From positions 124,001 through 188,000 of the forward strand of contig NZ_QVTE01000001.1 of the NCBI RefSeq assembly GCF_003429095.1: a DNA stretch of 64,000 bases. Direction: 5' to 3'. This DNA is from Peribacillus saganii. Lineage in GTDB: Bacteria; Bacillota; Bacilli; Bacillales; DSM-1321. Position numbers and translations under genes: made by a program. Positions 34,625-46,854 of this stretch are shown here, one piece after another. Under the pieces are notes generated by a model that saw only the letters and a program-made list of their open reading frames with translations, made no database searches and was not told the origin of the DNA. Numbering within the stretch: the first letter of the stretch is position 1; each line of letters begins with the position of its first letter.

Positions 34625-36460
34625 ATGAATAGAGAAGAGAAACTGAATAGGCAGTCAAGAATTCGTAACTTTTCCATTATCGCTCATATAGACCATGGAA
34701 AATCTACGCTGGCGGATCGTATCCTTGAAAAAACGAACGCCCTGGCCCAACGTGAAATGAAGAGCCAGCTGCTGGATTCCATGGATTTGGAGCGTGAACG
34801 GGGTATTACGATTAAGTTAAATGCTGTTCAATTGAAATATAACGCAAAAGATGGAGAAGAGTATATTTTCCATCTGATTGATACACCGGGACATGTCGAT
34901 TTCACGTATGAAGTCTCCCGAAGCCTTGCTGCATGTGAAGGTGCAGTCCTAGTAGTCGATGCGGCACAGGGGATTGAGGCCCAAACGTTAGCAAACGTCT
35001 ATCTTGCGCTTGATAATAACCTTGAAATCATTCCGGTAATCAACAAGATTGATTTGCCAAGCGCGGATCCGGAGAGAGTCAGAAACGAAATTGAAGAAGT
35101 GATCGGACTTGATGCATCGGAAGCTGTACTGGCATCTGCGAAAGCGGGAATCGGAATCGAAGAGATCCTTGAACAGGTGGTCGAATTGGTCCCTCCACCT
35201 GAGGGCGACCCTGATGCTCCACTAAAGGCGCTTATTTTTGACTCGCTTTATGATGCATACCGTGGTGTGGTTGCATATATCCGTGTAGTTGAAGGTTCAG
35301 TCAAGCCTGGAGATAAGATAAGGATGATGGCCACCGGTAAGGAATTCGAAGTAATCGAAGTCGGTGTTTTTAACCCTAAAACGGTACTGTGCGATGAATT
35401 GACCGTCGGAGATGTAGGTTTCCTTACAGCCGCAATAAAAAATGTAGGCGATACACGTGTTGGTGATACAATAACAAACGCAAAAAGTGGAGCGGCAGAA
35501 GCACTCCCGGGTTACCGTAAGCTTAACCCGATGGTTTATTGCGGTTTATACCCAATCGATGCATCTAAGTTTAACGATCTTCGGGATGCACTTGAAAAGC
35601 TGGAGCTAAATGATTCTGCGCTTCAGTTCGAACCTGAAACTTCCCAGGCCCTTGGATTTGGATTCCGCTGCGGATTCCTTGGCTTGCTACATATGGAAAT
35701 TATTCAGGAACGGATTGAACGTGAATTTAAAATCGACCTCATCACTACGGCTCCAAGTGTTATTTACGATGTGATCTTAACAGATGGCTCTTCCATAAAG
35801 GTGGACAACCCGTCAAACATGCCTGACCCGCAAAAGATTGACAGAATTGAAGAGCCATATGTAAAAGCTACAATGATGGCTCCAAACGAGTTCGTTGGGG
35901 CGATTATGGAGCTTTGCCAGGATAAACGAGGTATCTTTATTGATATGCAGTATATGGACGAAACGCGGGTAAGTATTGTTTATGAAATTCCGCTGTCCGA
36001 AATCGTATATGATTTCTTTGACCAATTAAAATCCAATACAAAGGGCTATGCCTCTTTCGATTACGAGCTGATTGGCTATAAGGAATCCAAGCTTGTTAAG
36101 ATGGATATCCTCCTTAACGCTGAAACGGTTGATGCTCTAAGTTTCATCGTCCACCGTGATTTCGCTTATGAACGTGGAAAGGTAATCGTAGAAAAACTGA
36201 AGAAATTAATCCCGCGCCAGCAGTTTGAGGTGCCAATCCAGGCAGCAATCGGCCAGAAAATCATTGCCCGTTCCACGATCAGTGCTATGCGTAAAAACGT
36301 TCTTGCAAAATGTTACGGCGGCGACATCTCCCGTAAACGAAAGCTTCTTGAGAAACAAAAAGAAGGCAAAAAGCGCATGAAGCAGGTCGGCTCCGTTGAA
36401 GTTCCACAGGAAGCATTCATGGCTGTACTAAAAATGGATGACACTACTCCTAAAAAATAA
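34625..36460 (+). CDS. lepA: Elongation factor 4 (LepA)
   Basis: Ribosome-associated GTPase. The 611 residues have G1 [10 protein letters not shown]3 DTPGH, G4 NKID, EF-G-like domains II, III and V and the LepA-specific C-terminal domain (from about 490) ending in [17 protein letters not shown]. The start is ATG 34625 after AGGAGTG, giving the family length; GTG 34616 overlaps that site. Confidence 0.97.
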   Translation: MNREEKLNRQSRIRNFSIIAHIDHGKSTLADRILEKTNALAQREMKSQLLDSMDLERERGITIKLNAVQLKYNAKDGEEYIFHLIDTPGHVDFTYEVSRSLAACEGAVLVVDAAQGIEAQTLANVYLALDNNLEIIPVINKIDLPSADPERVRNEIEEVIGLDASEAVLASAKAGIGIEEILEQVVELVPPPEGDPDAPLKALIFDSLYDAYRGVVAYIRVVEGSVKPGDKIRMMATGKEFEVIEVGVFNPKTVLCDELTVGDVGFLTAAIKNVGDTRVGDTITNAKSGAAEALPGYRKLNPMVYCGLYPIDASKFNDLRDALEKLELNDSALQFEPETSQALGFGFRCGFLGLLHMEIIQERIEREFKIDLITTAPSVIYDVILTDGSSIKVDNPSNMPDPQKIDRIEEPYVKATMMAPNEFVGAIMELCQDKRGIFIDMQYMDETRVSIVYEIPLSEIVYDFFDQLKSNTKGYASFDYELIGYKESKLVKMDILLNAETVDALSFIVHRDFAYERGKVIVEKLKKLIPRQQFEVPIQAAIGQKIIARSTISAMRKNVLAKCYGGDISRKRKLLEKQKEGKKRMKQVGSVEVPQEAFMAVLKMDDTTPKK

Positions 36461-36466
36461 CTTTTC

Positions 36467-36511
36467 AAAGAGGTTAGAAGGATTCAAATCCCAATCTAGC
36501 CTCTTTTTCTA
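36467..36511 (+). terminator. Terminator of lepA
   Basis: AAAGAGGTTAGA (36467-36478) pairs with TCTAGCCTCTTT (36495-36506), one wobble, then more T. Confidence 0.85.
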
Positions 36512-36532
36512 TACGTTAAAGGACGTGATTGT

Positions 36533-37672
36533 ATGATTAAAAGCGCCTATATTCATATTCCCTTTTGTGAACATATTTGCCACTATTGTGATTTTAATAA
36601 GGTATACCTTCAAGGGCAGCCAGTGGATGAGTATCTGTCCATGTTAAAAAAGGAATTTCAAATGTCTGTAATGGAATATCCCGTTGAAAGCCTTACTACT
36701 ATTTTTGTCGGTGGCGGGACACCCACTTCGCTGAATGAAAAGCAGCTTTCTTTTTTGGTTAGTTCCATCCGGGAAGAATTGCCATATGACCGTAATTCTG
36801 TAGAGTTTACTTTTGAAGCAAACCCGGGAGACCTTTCAGAGGGGAAATTGGCCATTCTCCATGAAGCTGGGGTAAATCGGCTTAGCTTTGGCGTTCAGAG
36901 CTTTAATGAGGAATTATTGAGGAAAATTGGCCGGACACACAAGATAGCAGATGTTTATGATTCTATTGAAAAGGCAAACAAGGTAGGGTTCGATAACATC
37001 AGCATTGACTTAATTTACGGGCTGCCGGGCCAGACAATGGAGGATTTTGAGGATACTCTGAAGAAAGCGCTGGAATTGAAAATGGAGCATTATTCCAGTT
37101 ATTCTTTAATCGTTGAGCCAAAAACGGTTTTTTATAACCTGATGCAAAAAGGACGGCTTTCGCTGCCACCTCAGGAGATCGAAGCACGGATGTATGAGTG
37201 TGTGATGGAAGAGATGGCAAAGCATGGCTATATTCAATATGAAATCAGCAATTATGCAAAGCAAGGCTATGAAAGTAAGCATAATTTGACGTATTGGAAC
37301 AACGAAGAATACTTCGGATTTGGGGCGGGTGCTCATGGATATGTAGAAGGAAAGCGAACAGCCAATTACGGTCCGCTGAAAAAATACATCACTCCTCTTC
37401 AGGAGGGTCGCTTGCCATTAATAGAAACACATGAAGTATCAAAGCAAGAAAAAATGGAAGAGGAAATGTTCTTAGGCTTAAGAAAAATGGAAGGCGTGAA
37501 TGCACAAAGCTTTGAAGAAAAATTCGGAACTCCGATTTCCGACATTTTTGGACAACAGCTAACGGAACTTAAGGAAAAGGGACTGCTTGAAGAGTCGGCA
37601 GGAACATATCGGCTTACCTATAGCGGCAAACTGCTCGGGAATGAAGTCTTCCAATCATTTATTGCTGTTTAA
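36533..37672 (+). CDS. hemW: Radical SAM heme chaperone HemW
   Basis: Formerly called HemN in bacilli. The 379 residues start with the radical SAM cluster motif CEHICHYC followed by D-F, that is C-x3-C-x2-C-x-F, which marks HemW rather than true coproporphyrinogen dehydrogenase (C-x-C). The GGGTPT SAM motif and the C-terminal HemN domain are present. Expected to insert heme into respiratory proteins. Located before hrcA as in B. subtilis. Confidence 0.93.
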   Translation: MIKSAYIHIPFCEHICHYCDFNKVYLQGQPVDEYLSMLKKEFQMSVMEYPVESLTTIFVGGGTPTSLNEKQLSFLVSSIREELPYDRNSVEFTFEANPGDLSEGKLAILHEAGVNRLSFGVQSFNEELLRKIGRTHKIADVYDSIEKANKVGFDNISIDLIYGLPGQTMEDFEDTLKKALELKMEHYSSYSLIVEPKTVFYNLMQKGRLSLPPQEIEARMYECVMEEMAKHGYIQYEISNYAKQGYESKHNLTYWNNEEYFGFGAGAHGYVEGKRTANYGPLKKYITPLQEGRLPLIETHEVSKQEKMEEEMFLGLRKMEGVNAQSFEEKFGTPISDIFGQQLTELKEKGLLEESAGTYRLTYSGKLLGNEVFQSFIAV

Positions 37673-37699
37673 AACACTCTGCCTTTTGGAATTAAACCT

Positions 37700-37765
37700 T
37701 TGACATCATTGGCCGCATTTGTTAATTTATTATTAGTATTAGCACTCAATAACTAAGAGTGCTAA
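37700..37765 (+). promoter_or_regulatory. Sigma-A promoter with CIRCE operator for hrcA operon
   Basis: TTGACA at 37700-37705 with TAATTT 17 nt downstream as -10, then a perfect CIRCE: TTAGCACTC (37739-37747), nine-base spacer, GAGTGCTAA (37757-37765). HrcA binds CIRCE and represses the operon until heat shock. Confidence 0.93.
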
Positions 37766-37780
37766 CAGGGGTGATACTAC

Positions 37781-38815
37781 ATGTTAACTGAGCGTCAATT
37801 ACTAATATTGCAGGTCATTATTGATGACTTTATTAGATTTGCACAGCCGGTTGGTTCGAGAAGCCTGTCGAAAAAAGATGAAATCACCTTCAGCTCTGCT
37901 ACGATACGCAATGAAATGGCGGACCTGGAAGAACTGGGCTTTATTGAAAAAACTCATACATCTTCGGGAAGGGTTCCCTCTGAAAAAGGATACAGGTACT
38001 ATGTCGACCATTTGCTGTCTCCTCAGACGCTGAAAAAGGACGATTTACAGCTTGTAAAATCCATTTTTGCTGAAAGGATTTATGAACTGGAAAAACTTGT
38101 GCAAAAGTCAGCGAAGATTCTTTCAGAACTGACAAATTATACCGCCATTGCGCTGGGTCCTAAGGTAAAGGACAATAAATTGCGCAAGATCCAGATAGTT
38201 CCTTTAAACAACGAGACGGCAATTGCAATCATTGTTACCGATACTGGCTACGTTCAAAATAAGATGATTCAGCTTCCGCCTTCTTTTGACATAAACGAGC
38301 TGGAAAAAATGGCTAATATATTGAATGACCGGCTTGTTGGTGTTCCTTTGACAGATCTAAAAGACAAAATATATAAAGAAGTTGTTACACTTTTAGGGCA
38401 GCATATCCGCAATTATGATGTAATATCTGCGTTGCTGGCAGAATCATTAAACAATGTATCAAAAAATGAAAAGCTGTTTTACGGCGGTAAGACAAACATG
38501 CTAAGCCAGCCTGAATTCCATGATGTTGACAAGGTTCGGTCACTGCTCTCGGTTATCGAACATGAACCGGATATGTACAAAATGATGAGGCAGAACCCTG
38601 CTGGGATCACTGTTAAAATTGGCAGGGAGAATAATAATTCCGCACTGGAAAATTGCAGCTTCATTACTGCCACATATTCCATTGGCAAAGATCAGGTTGG
38701 AACTATCGCGGTTCTTGGACCAACAAGAATGGAATATTCAAGAGTCATTTCGCTGCTTGATATGTTCTCACATGATTTAACAGCACTTCTCACGAGGCTG
38801 TATCAAAATAATTAG
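37781..38815 (+). CDS. hrcA: Heat-inducible transcription repressor HrcA
   Basis: Repressor of class I heat-shock genes. The 344 residues have an N-terminal winged helix ([20 protein letters not shown], then [16 protein letters not shown]) and a C-terminal GAF-like dimer domain. First gene behind the CIRCE operator, so autoregulated. GGGGTGA lies before the ATG. Confidence 0.97.
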   Translation: MLTERQLLILQVIIDDFIRFAQPVGSRSLSKKDEITFSSATIRNEMADLEELGFIEKTHTSSGRVPSEKGYRYYVDHLLSPQTLKKDDLQLVKSIFAERIYELEKLVQKSAKILSELTNYTAIALGPKVKDNKLRKIQIVPLNNETAIAIIVTDTGYVQNKMIQLPPSFDINELEKMANILNDRLVGVPLTDLKDKIYKEVVTLLGQHIRNYDVISALLAESLNNVSKNEKLFYGGKTNMLSQPEFHDVDKVRSLLSVIEHEPDMYKMMRQNPAGITVKIGRENNNSALENCSFITATYSIGKDQVGTIAVLGPTRMEYSRVISLLDMFSHDLTALLTRLYQNN

Positions 38816-38835
38816 CACTGGCAATATTGGTAGGG

Positions 38836-38867
38836 TGATGGAAGCGCTGCTTTCCATCCTCTTTTCA
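38836..38867 (+). terminator. Hairpin between hrcA and grpE
   Basis: GATGGAA (38837-38843) pairs with TTCCATC (38852-38858), followed by CTCTTTT. It may attenuate the operon or mark a processing site. Confidence 0.55.
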
Positions 38868-38967
38868 TGGCAATTCCGGTGTTTATAATTAGTTTTATAT
38901 TTTTGGGCTGTATCTTTGTTTATCCCTGATTGGCCATTCATTGGTATAGTTCAATTCAAATTTTTTA

Positions 38968-39017
38968 TCATGTAAGTCTGGCTTTATGGCTTACGAGGGC
39001 GCTTACGCATTTCTTAT
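38968..39017. repeat. Dispersed repeat, copy 2 (3' tail only)
   Basis: GGGCGCTTACGCATTTCTTA at 38998-39017 matches the tail of the copy ending near 61,608. It ends directly against GGGAGG, the ribosome site of grpE. Confidence 0.6.
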
Positions 39018-39029
39018 AGGGAGGTGAAA

Positions 39030-39629
39030 ATGGTGACAGAAGAACAAAATAACGAAAGAAATGAAAGCATGCAGGCTGAGGAAACAGAAGCGAATGTGGA
39101 AGCAACTTTTGCTGAAGAAACTCCAGTCAGCGGGGAAGGCGAATCTGTGGAACAATTTCAGGATGCAGCTGAAGATACTGTCGAAAAGATCGCAGAATTG
39201 GAAGCTAAATTAGCTGAGATGGAAAATCGCTACCTTCGTTTACATGCTGACTTTGAAAATTCCAGACGCCGTGCTCGATTAGATTTGGAAGCGGCGCAAA
39301 AATATAGAGCCCAAGGCCTTGCCGGCGATTTGCTGCAGGCACTCGACAACTTTGAAAGAGCTACAAAGATAGAGGCTGACAATGAGCAAACGAAAACCTT
39401 GCTGCAAGGCATGGACATGGTTTATAAAAGTATTTTAGAAGCGCTGAAAAAGGAAGGCGTGGAACCGATTGAAGCGGTTGGGAAAGAATTCGACCCGCAT
39501 TTGCATCAGGCAGTTATGCAGGTTGAGGATGAGAACTTCGCTTCCAATTCGGTAGTGGAAGAATTCCAAAAAGGTTATATGCTGAAAGACAGAGTCCTTC
39601 GCCCGGCGATGGTAAAAGTGAATCAGTGA
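39030..39629 (+). CDS. grpE: Nucleotide exchange factor GrpE
   Basis: Releases ADP from DnaK. The 199 residues have an acidic disordered N-terminus (about 1-55), a long coiled coil (about 55-110) and a C-terminal beta domain with [21 protein letters not shown] precedes ATG 39030; GTG 39033 is an equally spaced alternative. Confidence 0.96.
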   Translation: MVTEEQNNERNESMQAEETEANVEATFAEETPVSGEGESVEQFQDAAEDTVEKIAELEAKLAEMENRYLRLHADFENSRRRARLDLEAAQKYRAQGLAGDLLQALDNFERATKIEADNEQTKTLLQGMDMVYKSILEALKKEGVEPIEAVGKEFDPHLHQAVMQVEDENFASNSVVEEFQKGYMLKDRVLRPAMVKVNQ

Positions 39630-39647
39630 GCACCTACATATAATTAG

Positions 39648-41498
<1,851 letters not shown>

Positions 41499-41558
41499 AA
41501 TATAAAGCATGCAGATAACCCGGAATCACTAATGCTTTCCGTTTATCTAAAAAGGAGT

Positions 41559-41592
41559 CAAAGCCAGGGTTTCTTGGCTTTGGCTTTTTTTA
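41559..41592 (+). terminator. Terminator after dnaK
   Basis: AAAGCCAG (41560-41567) pairs with CTTGGCTTT (41573-41581), then GGCTTTTTTT. Confidence 0.7.
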
Positions 41593-41768
41593 AGCAATAG
41601 GAAAAATATTTATTAATAGCTATCTGCTCTTTCCGGTAACAAGCTTTTAAAGCATTCTGTATCATAGTCTGGCAGATCTGCAGATAAATTAGGAATGGCA
41701 AGTGCGGATGCCGGCTGTGAATGCTTTTAATCTTAGATAAGAAAGCATTTCCCTGTTAACAAGTGTTG

Positions 41769-41855
41769 ATGTCTAGCTCCAGCGCTCAGCCCCGACGCAC
41801 AGGACGTGCCAGACCTTAGTCGACGTTCATTGTCAGGTGCTTGCGTTTTTCGTAT
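41769..41855. repeat. Dispersed repeat, copy 3 (short form)
   Basis: Head ATGTCTAGCTCCAGCGCTCA, middle GACGTGCCAGACCTTAGTCG, tail GGTGCTTGCGTTTTTCGTA. It lacks the central GAAGGC/GCCTTC hairpin of copies 1 and 4. Confidence 0.75.
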
Positions 41856-41920
41856 TGCGCTGCGACTTGTAAAAGTGTTAAAATTGTCTTTATGTGAAAC
41901 GGATCGGGAGTGAAGAAACT

Positions 41921-43048
41921 ATGAGTAAACGCGATTATTATGAAGTGCTTGGAGTAGCGAAAACTGCCTCAAAAGATGAGATTAAGAAGGCATATAGAAA
42001 GCTCTCGAAGCAGTACCACCCTGATATCAACAAAGCGCCAGATGCAGCAGATAAATTTAAGGAAATTAAAGAAGCTTATGAAGTGTTAAGTGATGATCAG
42101 AAGAAAGCGCACTACGACCAGTTTGGTCATACGGATCCGAACCAGGGCTTTGGCGGTGCAGGAGATTTTGGCGGCTTTGGCGGCTTTGAAGATATATTCA
42201 GTACCTTCTTCGGAGGGGGAGGTGGCGGAAGGAGGAGAGATCCAAACGCACCGCGCCAGGGAGCAGATCTTCAATATACGATGACTTTGAAATTTGAGGA
42301 AGCGGTTTTCGGGAAAGAAACTGAAATTGAAATACCTCGTGAAGAAAATTGTGATAACTGCGATGGATCAGGAGCCAAGCCAGGAACAAAAACTGAAACT
42401 TGCTCACACTGTCATGGTTCAGGCCAGCTGAATGTCGAACAAAACACACCGTTTGGAAGAATCGTTAACCGACGAGTTTGTAATCATTGTAATGGAACAG
42501 GAAAATACATTCCTAACAAATGTTCAACTTGTGGAGGATCAGGCAAGGTTAAGAAGCGGCGCAAGATCTCCGTTAAAATACCAGCCGGTATCGATGACGG
42601 GCAGCAGCTTCGAGTATCAGGACAGGGAGAACCAGGTATAAACGGAGGCCCATCTGGTGATTTATATGTCGTATTCCGAGTACGCGAGCACGAATTTTTC
42701 GAGCGCGAAGGTGACGATATCTATTGCGAGATGCCGGTTACATTCGCCCAGGCGGCGCTTGGTGATGAAATTGAGGTTCCAACTCTTCATGGCAAAGTAA
42801 AGCTGAAGGTTCCGGCAGGCACTCAAACAGGGACCCGCTTCCGCCTGAAAGGAAAAGGAGTTCCGAACGTCCGCGGCTATGGCCAGGGAGATCAGCATAT
42901 TGTGATTCTGGTCGTAACGCCAACGAATATCTCAGAAAAACAAAAGCAGCTTCTAAGGGAATTTGCCGACATAAGCGGTCAGGTTGTGCCAAATGAGCAG
43001 GAAGAAAGCTTTTTCTCTAAAGTAAAACGTGCTTTTAAAGGTGACTAA
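41921..43048 (+). CDS. dnaJ: Chaperone DnaJ (Hsp40)
   Basis: DnaK co-chaperone of 375 residues: J domain (1-70) with the HPD motif, Gly/Phe region (about 75-110), four C-x-x-C-x-G-x-G zinc repeats (about 145-210) and the C-terminal substrate domains. Start ATG 41921 follows GGGAGTGA; an in-frame ATG 27 nt upstream lacks a site. Confidence 0.98.
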   Translation: MSKRDYYEVLGVAKTASKDEIKKAYRKLSKQYHPDINKAPDAADKFKEIKEAYEVLSDDQKKAHYDQFGHTDPNQGFGGAGDFGGFGGFEDIFSTFFGGGGGGRRRDPNAPRQGADLQYTMTLKFEEAVFGKETEIEIPREENCDNCDGSGAKPGTKTETCSHCHGSGQLNVEQNTPFGRIVNRRVCNHCNGTGKYIPNKCSTCGGSGKVKKRRKISVKIPAGIDDGQQLRVSGQGEPGINGGPSGDLYVVFRVREHEFFEREGDDIYCEMPVTFAQAALGDEIEVPTLHGKVKLKVPAGTQTGTRFRLKGKGVPNVRGYGQGDQHIVILVVTPTNISEKQKQLLREFADISGQVVPNEQEESFFSKVKRAFKGD

Positions 43049-43063
43049 AAGGAGCTGTCAGCA

Positions 43064-44005
43064 ATGAAATGGTCTGAAATTGCCATCCATACGACAAACG
43101 AGGCAGTTGAACCGGTATCTAACATCCTCCATGAGGCAGGGGCCAGCGGTGTTGTCATCGAGGATCCAAACGATTTAATTAAAGAACGGGAAAATGTTTT
43201 TGGTGAGATTTATAATCTTAATCCTGCTGATTATCCTGACGAAGGCGTTATTATTAAGGCATATTTACCAGTGAATAGCTTCCTGGGCGAAACGGTTGAA
43301 GGCATTAAGGAAGCTATCAACACACTGCTTATCTATGATATCGACCTTGGGCGAAATGCAGTGTCTATAAGTGAAGTGCATGAGGAAGAATGGGCTACTG
43401 CCTGGAAAAAATACTATAATCCTGTTAAGATTTCTGAAAGATTTACAATCGTTCCCACATGGGAAAATTACGAACCGGTCAGCAGTGATGAACTGATTAT
43501 TGAGCTTGATCCAGGCATGGCATTCGGAACCGGTACTCATCCAACTACAGTTATGTGTATCCAGGCTTTGGAAAGAACTGTGAAGCAAGGCGATTCAGTT
43601 GTTGATATCGGAACTGGTTCGGGTGTTCTGAGTATCGCTGCTGCCCTTTTGCAGGCGGAAAAAGTACATGCGCTTGATCTGGATGAAGTTGCAGTGGCAT
43701 CAGCAAAGTTAAACGTGAAGCTGAATAAAGTACAGAATGTGGTCTCGGTTACACAAAATAACCTTCTTGATGGGGTTAGTGAAACGGTAGACGTAGCGGT
43801 TGCCAATATACTTGCAGAAGTAATCATAAGATTTACCGATGATGTTGCCAAAGCTGTAAAGCCAGGAGGTTATTTCATTGCCTCCGGAATTATCCAGCAG
43901 AAAAAGCAGGATGTTAAAGAAGCCATTGAGGTATCCGGTTTCACCATTGAGGAAACGTTGTTAATGGAAGACTGGGCAGCAATCATTGCGAAAAGAAACC
44001 TTTAA
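43064..44005 (+). CDS. prmA: Ribosomal protein L11 methyltransferase
   Basis: SAM-dependent methylation of L11. The 313 residues comprise an N-terminal substrate-recognition domain and a catalytic domain with [15 protein letters not shown] and VANILAEVI (the N-x-x-A-x-x motif). 15 nt after dnaJ; part of the same operon as in B. subtilis (yqeT). A GGCGCCG/CGGCGCC hairpin follows. Confidence 0.96.
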   Translation: MKWSEIAIHTTNEAVEPVSNILHEAGASGVVIEDPNDLIKERENVFGEIYNLNPADYPDEGVIIKAYLPVNSFLGETVEGIKEAINTLLIYDIDLGRNAVSISEVHEEEWATAWKKYYNPVKISERFTIVPTWENYEPVSSDELIIELDPGMAFGTGTHPTTVMCIQALERTVKQGDSVVDIGTGSGVLSIAAALLQAEKVHALDLDEVAVASAKLNVKLNKVQNVVSVTQNNLLDGVSETVDVAVANILAEVIIRFTDDVAKAVKPGGYFIASGIIQQKKQDVKEAIEVSGFTIEETLLMEDWAAIIAKRNL

Positions 44006-44013
44006 AAAAATCA

Positions 44014-44071
44014 GGCGCCGATAAGTCACAAATCAAGTTAATAAAGCAAAGTGGCCGGCGCCATTTTTCCT
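44014..44071 (+). terminator. Possible terminator between prmA and rsmE
   Basis: GGCGCCG (44014-44020) pairs with CGGCGCC (44056-44062) over a long loop, followed by ATTTTT. Probably partial only, since rsmE and mtaB usually stay linked to the operon. Confidence 0.5.
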
Positions 44072-44096
44072 AAAAAACTAGTAAGCAGGTGTCAAT

Positions 44097-44849
44097 GTGC
44101 AGCGTTACTTTTTATCAGATGATGGTATAAATGGCACAGAGGTCAAGGTATCAGGTGAAGACTTTCATCATATTGTCCGAGTTATGCGAATGGGTGAAGG
44201 GGACCGTATAATCTGTGTTACCAGGGATGGAAGATCGGCACTTGCCGAAATCACAGAAGTTTCCAATGAAATGGTAACGGGAACCGTTATAGAATGGTAT
44301 CTTGAAGAAAAAGAATTGCCTGTTAAAGTGACAATCGCGAGCGGGCTGCCTAAAGGGGATAAATTAGAGTATATCATTCAAAAAGGCACAGAGCTTGGTG
44401 CCCATGAGTTTATCCCTTTTATTGCGGCTCGTTCAGTAGTGAAATGGGATAGCAAAAAGTCTTCGAAAAAGACGGAGCGCCTCCAGAAAATTGCCAAGGA
44501 GGCGGCTGAACAATCACACCGTACAATGCTCCCATCCGTTAAAGAACCGATGCCACTGAAAGAATTAATCGCTGCCTCGGCTGCTTATGATCATAAACTT
44601 GCTGCTTTTGAAGAATCGGCAAAACAGGGGGAATCTGCCGTTCTTGCTGCAGTCCTTAAAAATGCCGAACCAGGGCAGTCAATCTTATTTGTTTTCGGAC
44701 CTGAAGGCGGGCTTGCTCCAGAGGAATTGGACCTGCTTATTCAAGCGGAATTTACTCCTTGCGGGTTAGGACCTAGAATATTAAGGACGGAAACTGCTCC
44801 GCTTTATGCACTTGCGGCTGTTTCCTACCAATTAGAACTATCGAGGTGA
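44097..44849 (+). CDS. rsmE: 16S rRNA (uracil-1498-N3)-methyltransferase RsmE
   Basis: SPOUT-class enzyme of 250 residues: N-terminal PUA-like domain starting MQRYFLSDD, and the knotted methyltransferase fold with FGPEGGLAPEE and LGPRILRTETA. GTG start after GCAGGTG. Overlaps the mtaB region closely. Confidence 0.95.
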   Translation: MQRYFLSDDGINGTEVKVSGEDFHHIVRVMRMGEGDRIICVTRDGRSALAEITEVSNEMVTGTVIEWYLEEKELPVKVTIASGLPKGDKLEYIIQKGTELGAHEFIPFIAARSVVKWDSKKSSKKTERLQKIAKEAAEQSHRTMLPSVKEPMPLKELIAASAAYDHKLAAFEESAKQGESAVLAAVLKNAEPGQSILFVFGPEGGLAPEELDLLIQAEFTPCGLGPRILRTETAPLYALAAVSYQLELSR

Positions 44850-44854
44850 TGATA

Positions 44855-46204
44855 ATGGCAACTGTAGCGTTCCATACGTTAGGCTGTAAAGTAAATCATT
44901 ACGAAACAGAAGCCATTTGGCAGCTTTTTAAAGCGGATGGCTATGAACGTACTGATTTCGAAGCGGCTGCAGATGTTTATGTAATTAATACTTGTACAGT
45001 TACAAATACAGGTGATAAGAAAAGCCGCCAGGTAATCCGCCGTGCCGTTCGCAAAAACCCGGATGCAGTTATTGCGGTTACTGGCTGCTACGCCCAAACT
45101 TCCCCGGCTGAAATTATGGCCATCCCTGGAGTTGACATAGTTGTTGGCACACAGGATCGTACAAAGATGCTAGGGTTTATTGAACAATTTAAAGAAGAAC
45201 GCCAGCCAATCAATGGCGTTGGAAATATAATGAAAACTCGTGTGTATGAAGAGCTTGATGTGCCAGCTTTCACTGACCGTACCCGAGCTTCTCTTAAAAT
45301 TCAGGAAGGCTGCAATAATTTCTGTACTTTCTGTATTATTCCGTGGGCACGCGGGCTTATGCGTTCACGAGACCCTCAGGAGGTTATCCGCCAGGCTCAG
45401 CAGCTTGTTGATGCCGGGTATAAGGAGATCGTCCTAACAGGTATTCACACTGGAGGATACGGGGAGGATATGAAGGATTACAACCTTGCCATGCTTCTTC
45501 GTGAGCTTGATGAAAAGGTTGTCGGACTGAAAAGAATCCGAATTTCTTCTATTGAAGCGAGCCAGATTACTGATGAAGTAATTCAGGTTCTGAACGATTC
45601 CGATAAGATTGTAAGGCATCTTCACATTCCGCTTCAATCTGGCTCCAATTCAGTTCTTAAACGTATGAGACGGAAATATACAATGGAATTCTTTGCTGAG
45701 CGCCTGCAAAAGTTAAAGCTGGCTTTGCCAGGATTGGCTGTAACATCTGACGTGATCGTAGGGTTTCCAGGCGAAACGGAAGAAGAATTCATGGAAACCT
45801 ACAATTTCATTAAAGAGCACCAATTTTCTGAGCTTCATGTTTTCCCATATTCTAAGCGTACAGGCACGCCTGCTGCCAGAATGGAAGACCAGATTGATGA
45901 GGAAGTCAAGAATAACCGAGTTCATCGCCTGATCAGCCTATCTGACCAGCTTGCAAAGGAATACGCATCACGATTTGAAAATGAGATTCTGGAAGTGATT
46001 CCAGAAGAACGCTTCAATGAGGATGAAGAAAGCAATTTATATGTCGGATATACGGACAACTATTTAAAAGTTGTTTTCCCTTTATCAGAAGATATGATTG
46101 GAAAGATTGTAAAAGTTAAAATTACGAAAGCAGGCTATCCGTATAACGAAGGGCAATTCGTTCGCGTTGTCGAAGATTCTCCTCTTGAGGCACAAGCTAT
46201 TTAA
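44855..46204 (+). CDS. mtaB: tRNA threonylcarbamoyladenosine (t6A37) methylthiotransferase MtaB
   Basis: Adds a methylthio group to t6A37 of tRNA. The 449 residues have the UPF0004 domain with three cluster Cys (LGCK, NTCTVT, TGCYAQ), a radical SAM domain with CNNFCTFC, and a C-terminal TRAM domain. ATG 44855 is eight bases after GAGG; ATG 44849 is a possible alternative. Last gene of the heat-shock operon. Confidence 0.95.
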   Translation: MATVAFHTLGCKVNHYETEAIWQLFKADGYERTDFEAAADVYVINTCTVTNTGDKKSRQVIRRAVRKNPDAVIAVTGCYAQTSPAEIMAIPGVDIVVGTQDRTKMLGFIEQFKEERQPINGVGNIMKTRVYEELDVPAFTDRTRASLKIQEGCNNFCTFCIIPWARGLMRSRDPQEVIRQAQQLVDAGYKEIVLTGIHTGGYGEDMKDYNLAMLLRELDEKVVGLKRIRISSIEASQITDEVIQVLNDSDKIVRHLHIPLQSGSNSVLKRMRRKYTMEFFAERLQKLKLALPGLAVTSDVIVGFPGETEEEFMETYNFIKEHQFSELHVFPYSKRTGTPAARMEDQIDEEVKNNRVHRLISLSDQLAKEYASRFENEILEVIPEERFNEDEESNLYVGYTDNYLKVVFPLSEDMIGKIVKVKITKAGYPYNEGQFVRVVEDSPLEAQAI

Positions 46205-46208
46205 TAAC

Positions 46209-46243
46209 AAGCAATCTGCGTTTTTTCAGCAGATTGCTTTTTT
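46209..46243 (+). terminator. Terminator of mtaB
   Basis: AGCAATCTGC (46210-46219) pairs with GCAGATTGCT (46229-46238), then TTTTTTG. Confidence 0.92.
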
Positions 46244-46290
46244 TGTTTTGGGTAAAGTGAAAGTCGGATCACATAAAGACGGAAGGCTGT

Positions 46291-46412
46291 CAGGGGATTA
46301 TTTCCACTTTCACAGGAAAAAACTTAATTTTACGGAAGTAATCCACTTATTACGGAATTTAATTCATTTCACGGATTCAATTACTTTTCGCGTAATTAAT
46401 TGAATGAATTTC
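46291..46412. repeat. Degenerate short tandem repeat, about six units of 18-21 nt
   Basis: Units begin CAGGGGATT, ACAGGAAAA, ACGGAAGTAATCCACTTATT, ACGGAATTTAATTCATTTC, ACGGATTCAATTACTTTTC and GCGTAATTAATTGAA, at 46291, 46312, 46332, 46352, 46371 and 46390. The shared shape is A-C-G-G-A then A/T-rich. Confidence 0.55.
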
Positions 46413-46854
46413 ATAATTTCAATCCCTTGTCGCCCATGTGGTTCAAGACATGAAAAAAGTAGTACCTCCCCAAATTCTTGTATAATGTAAGTGACCAAAC
46501 AAACAAAGACAGGAATAGAAATGAGGTTGACTCCCATGTCTGTTATACGACAAGGAAGCCTTGTTTGACATGCAGGATTTTTAATTAATTGATTTTTTAC
46601 AGAAAAAAGTTAAATTGACGAATTAATTTCATGCAGGCAGTAAAGGTCCTATCAAATGAAATTTATGTTTATTCACAAGGAATTTTGTTGACCCGCATCA
46701 GCTAAATAATAAATCTTATGCAAAAAGAGATACTAATCTCTATAATTGCAATCGAGTTTTACGTTTAATTGATAAGTTGCTCGTAAATCAGTACTGAAAA
46801 TGCTAAGATACAGAGGTACGGACAACTTTAAATTGTATTGAAGGAGATGTAACG

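Larger units (their letters stand above)
41499..41920. other. dnaK-dnaJ intergenic region
   Basis: About 420 bases holding a hairpin terminator (41559-41592) and repeat copy 3 (41769-41855). In B. subtilis the dnaK-dnaJ gap is short, so this one has grown. A separate dnaJ promoter is possible. Confidence 0.55.
46205..46854. other. Long mtaB-deoC intergenic region
   Basis: Holds the terminator above, a degenerate 18-21-nt tandem repeat (46291-46412), a TATAAT at 46481-46486 that could be a -10 element, and a ten-codon ORF MSVIRQGSLV (46536-46568) with GAGGTTG in front, whose 3' half contains the hairpin ACAAGG/CCTTGT. No larger gene. A long deoC leader is possible. Confidence 0.45.
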
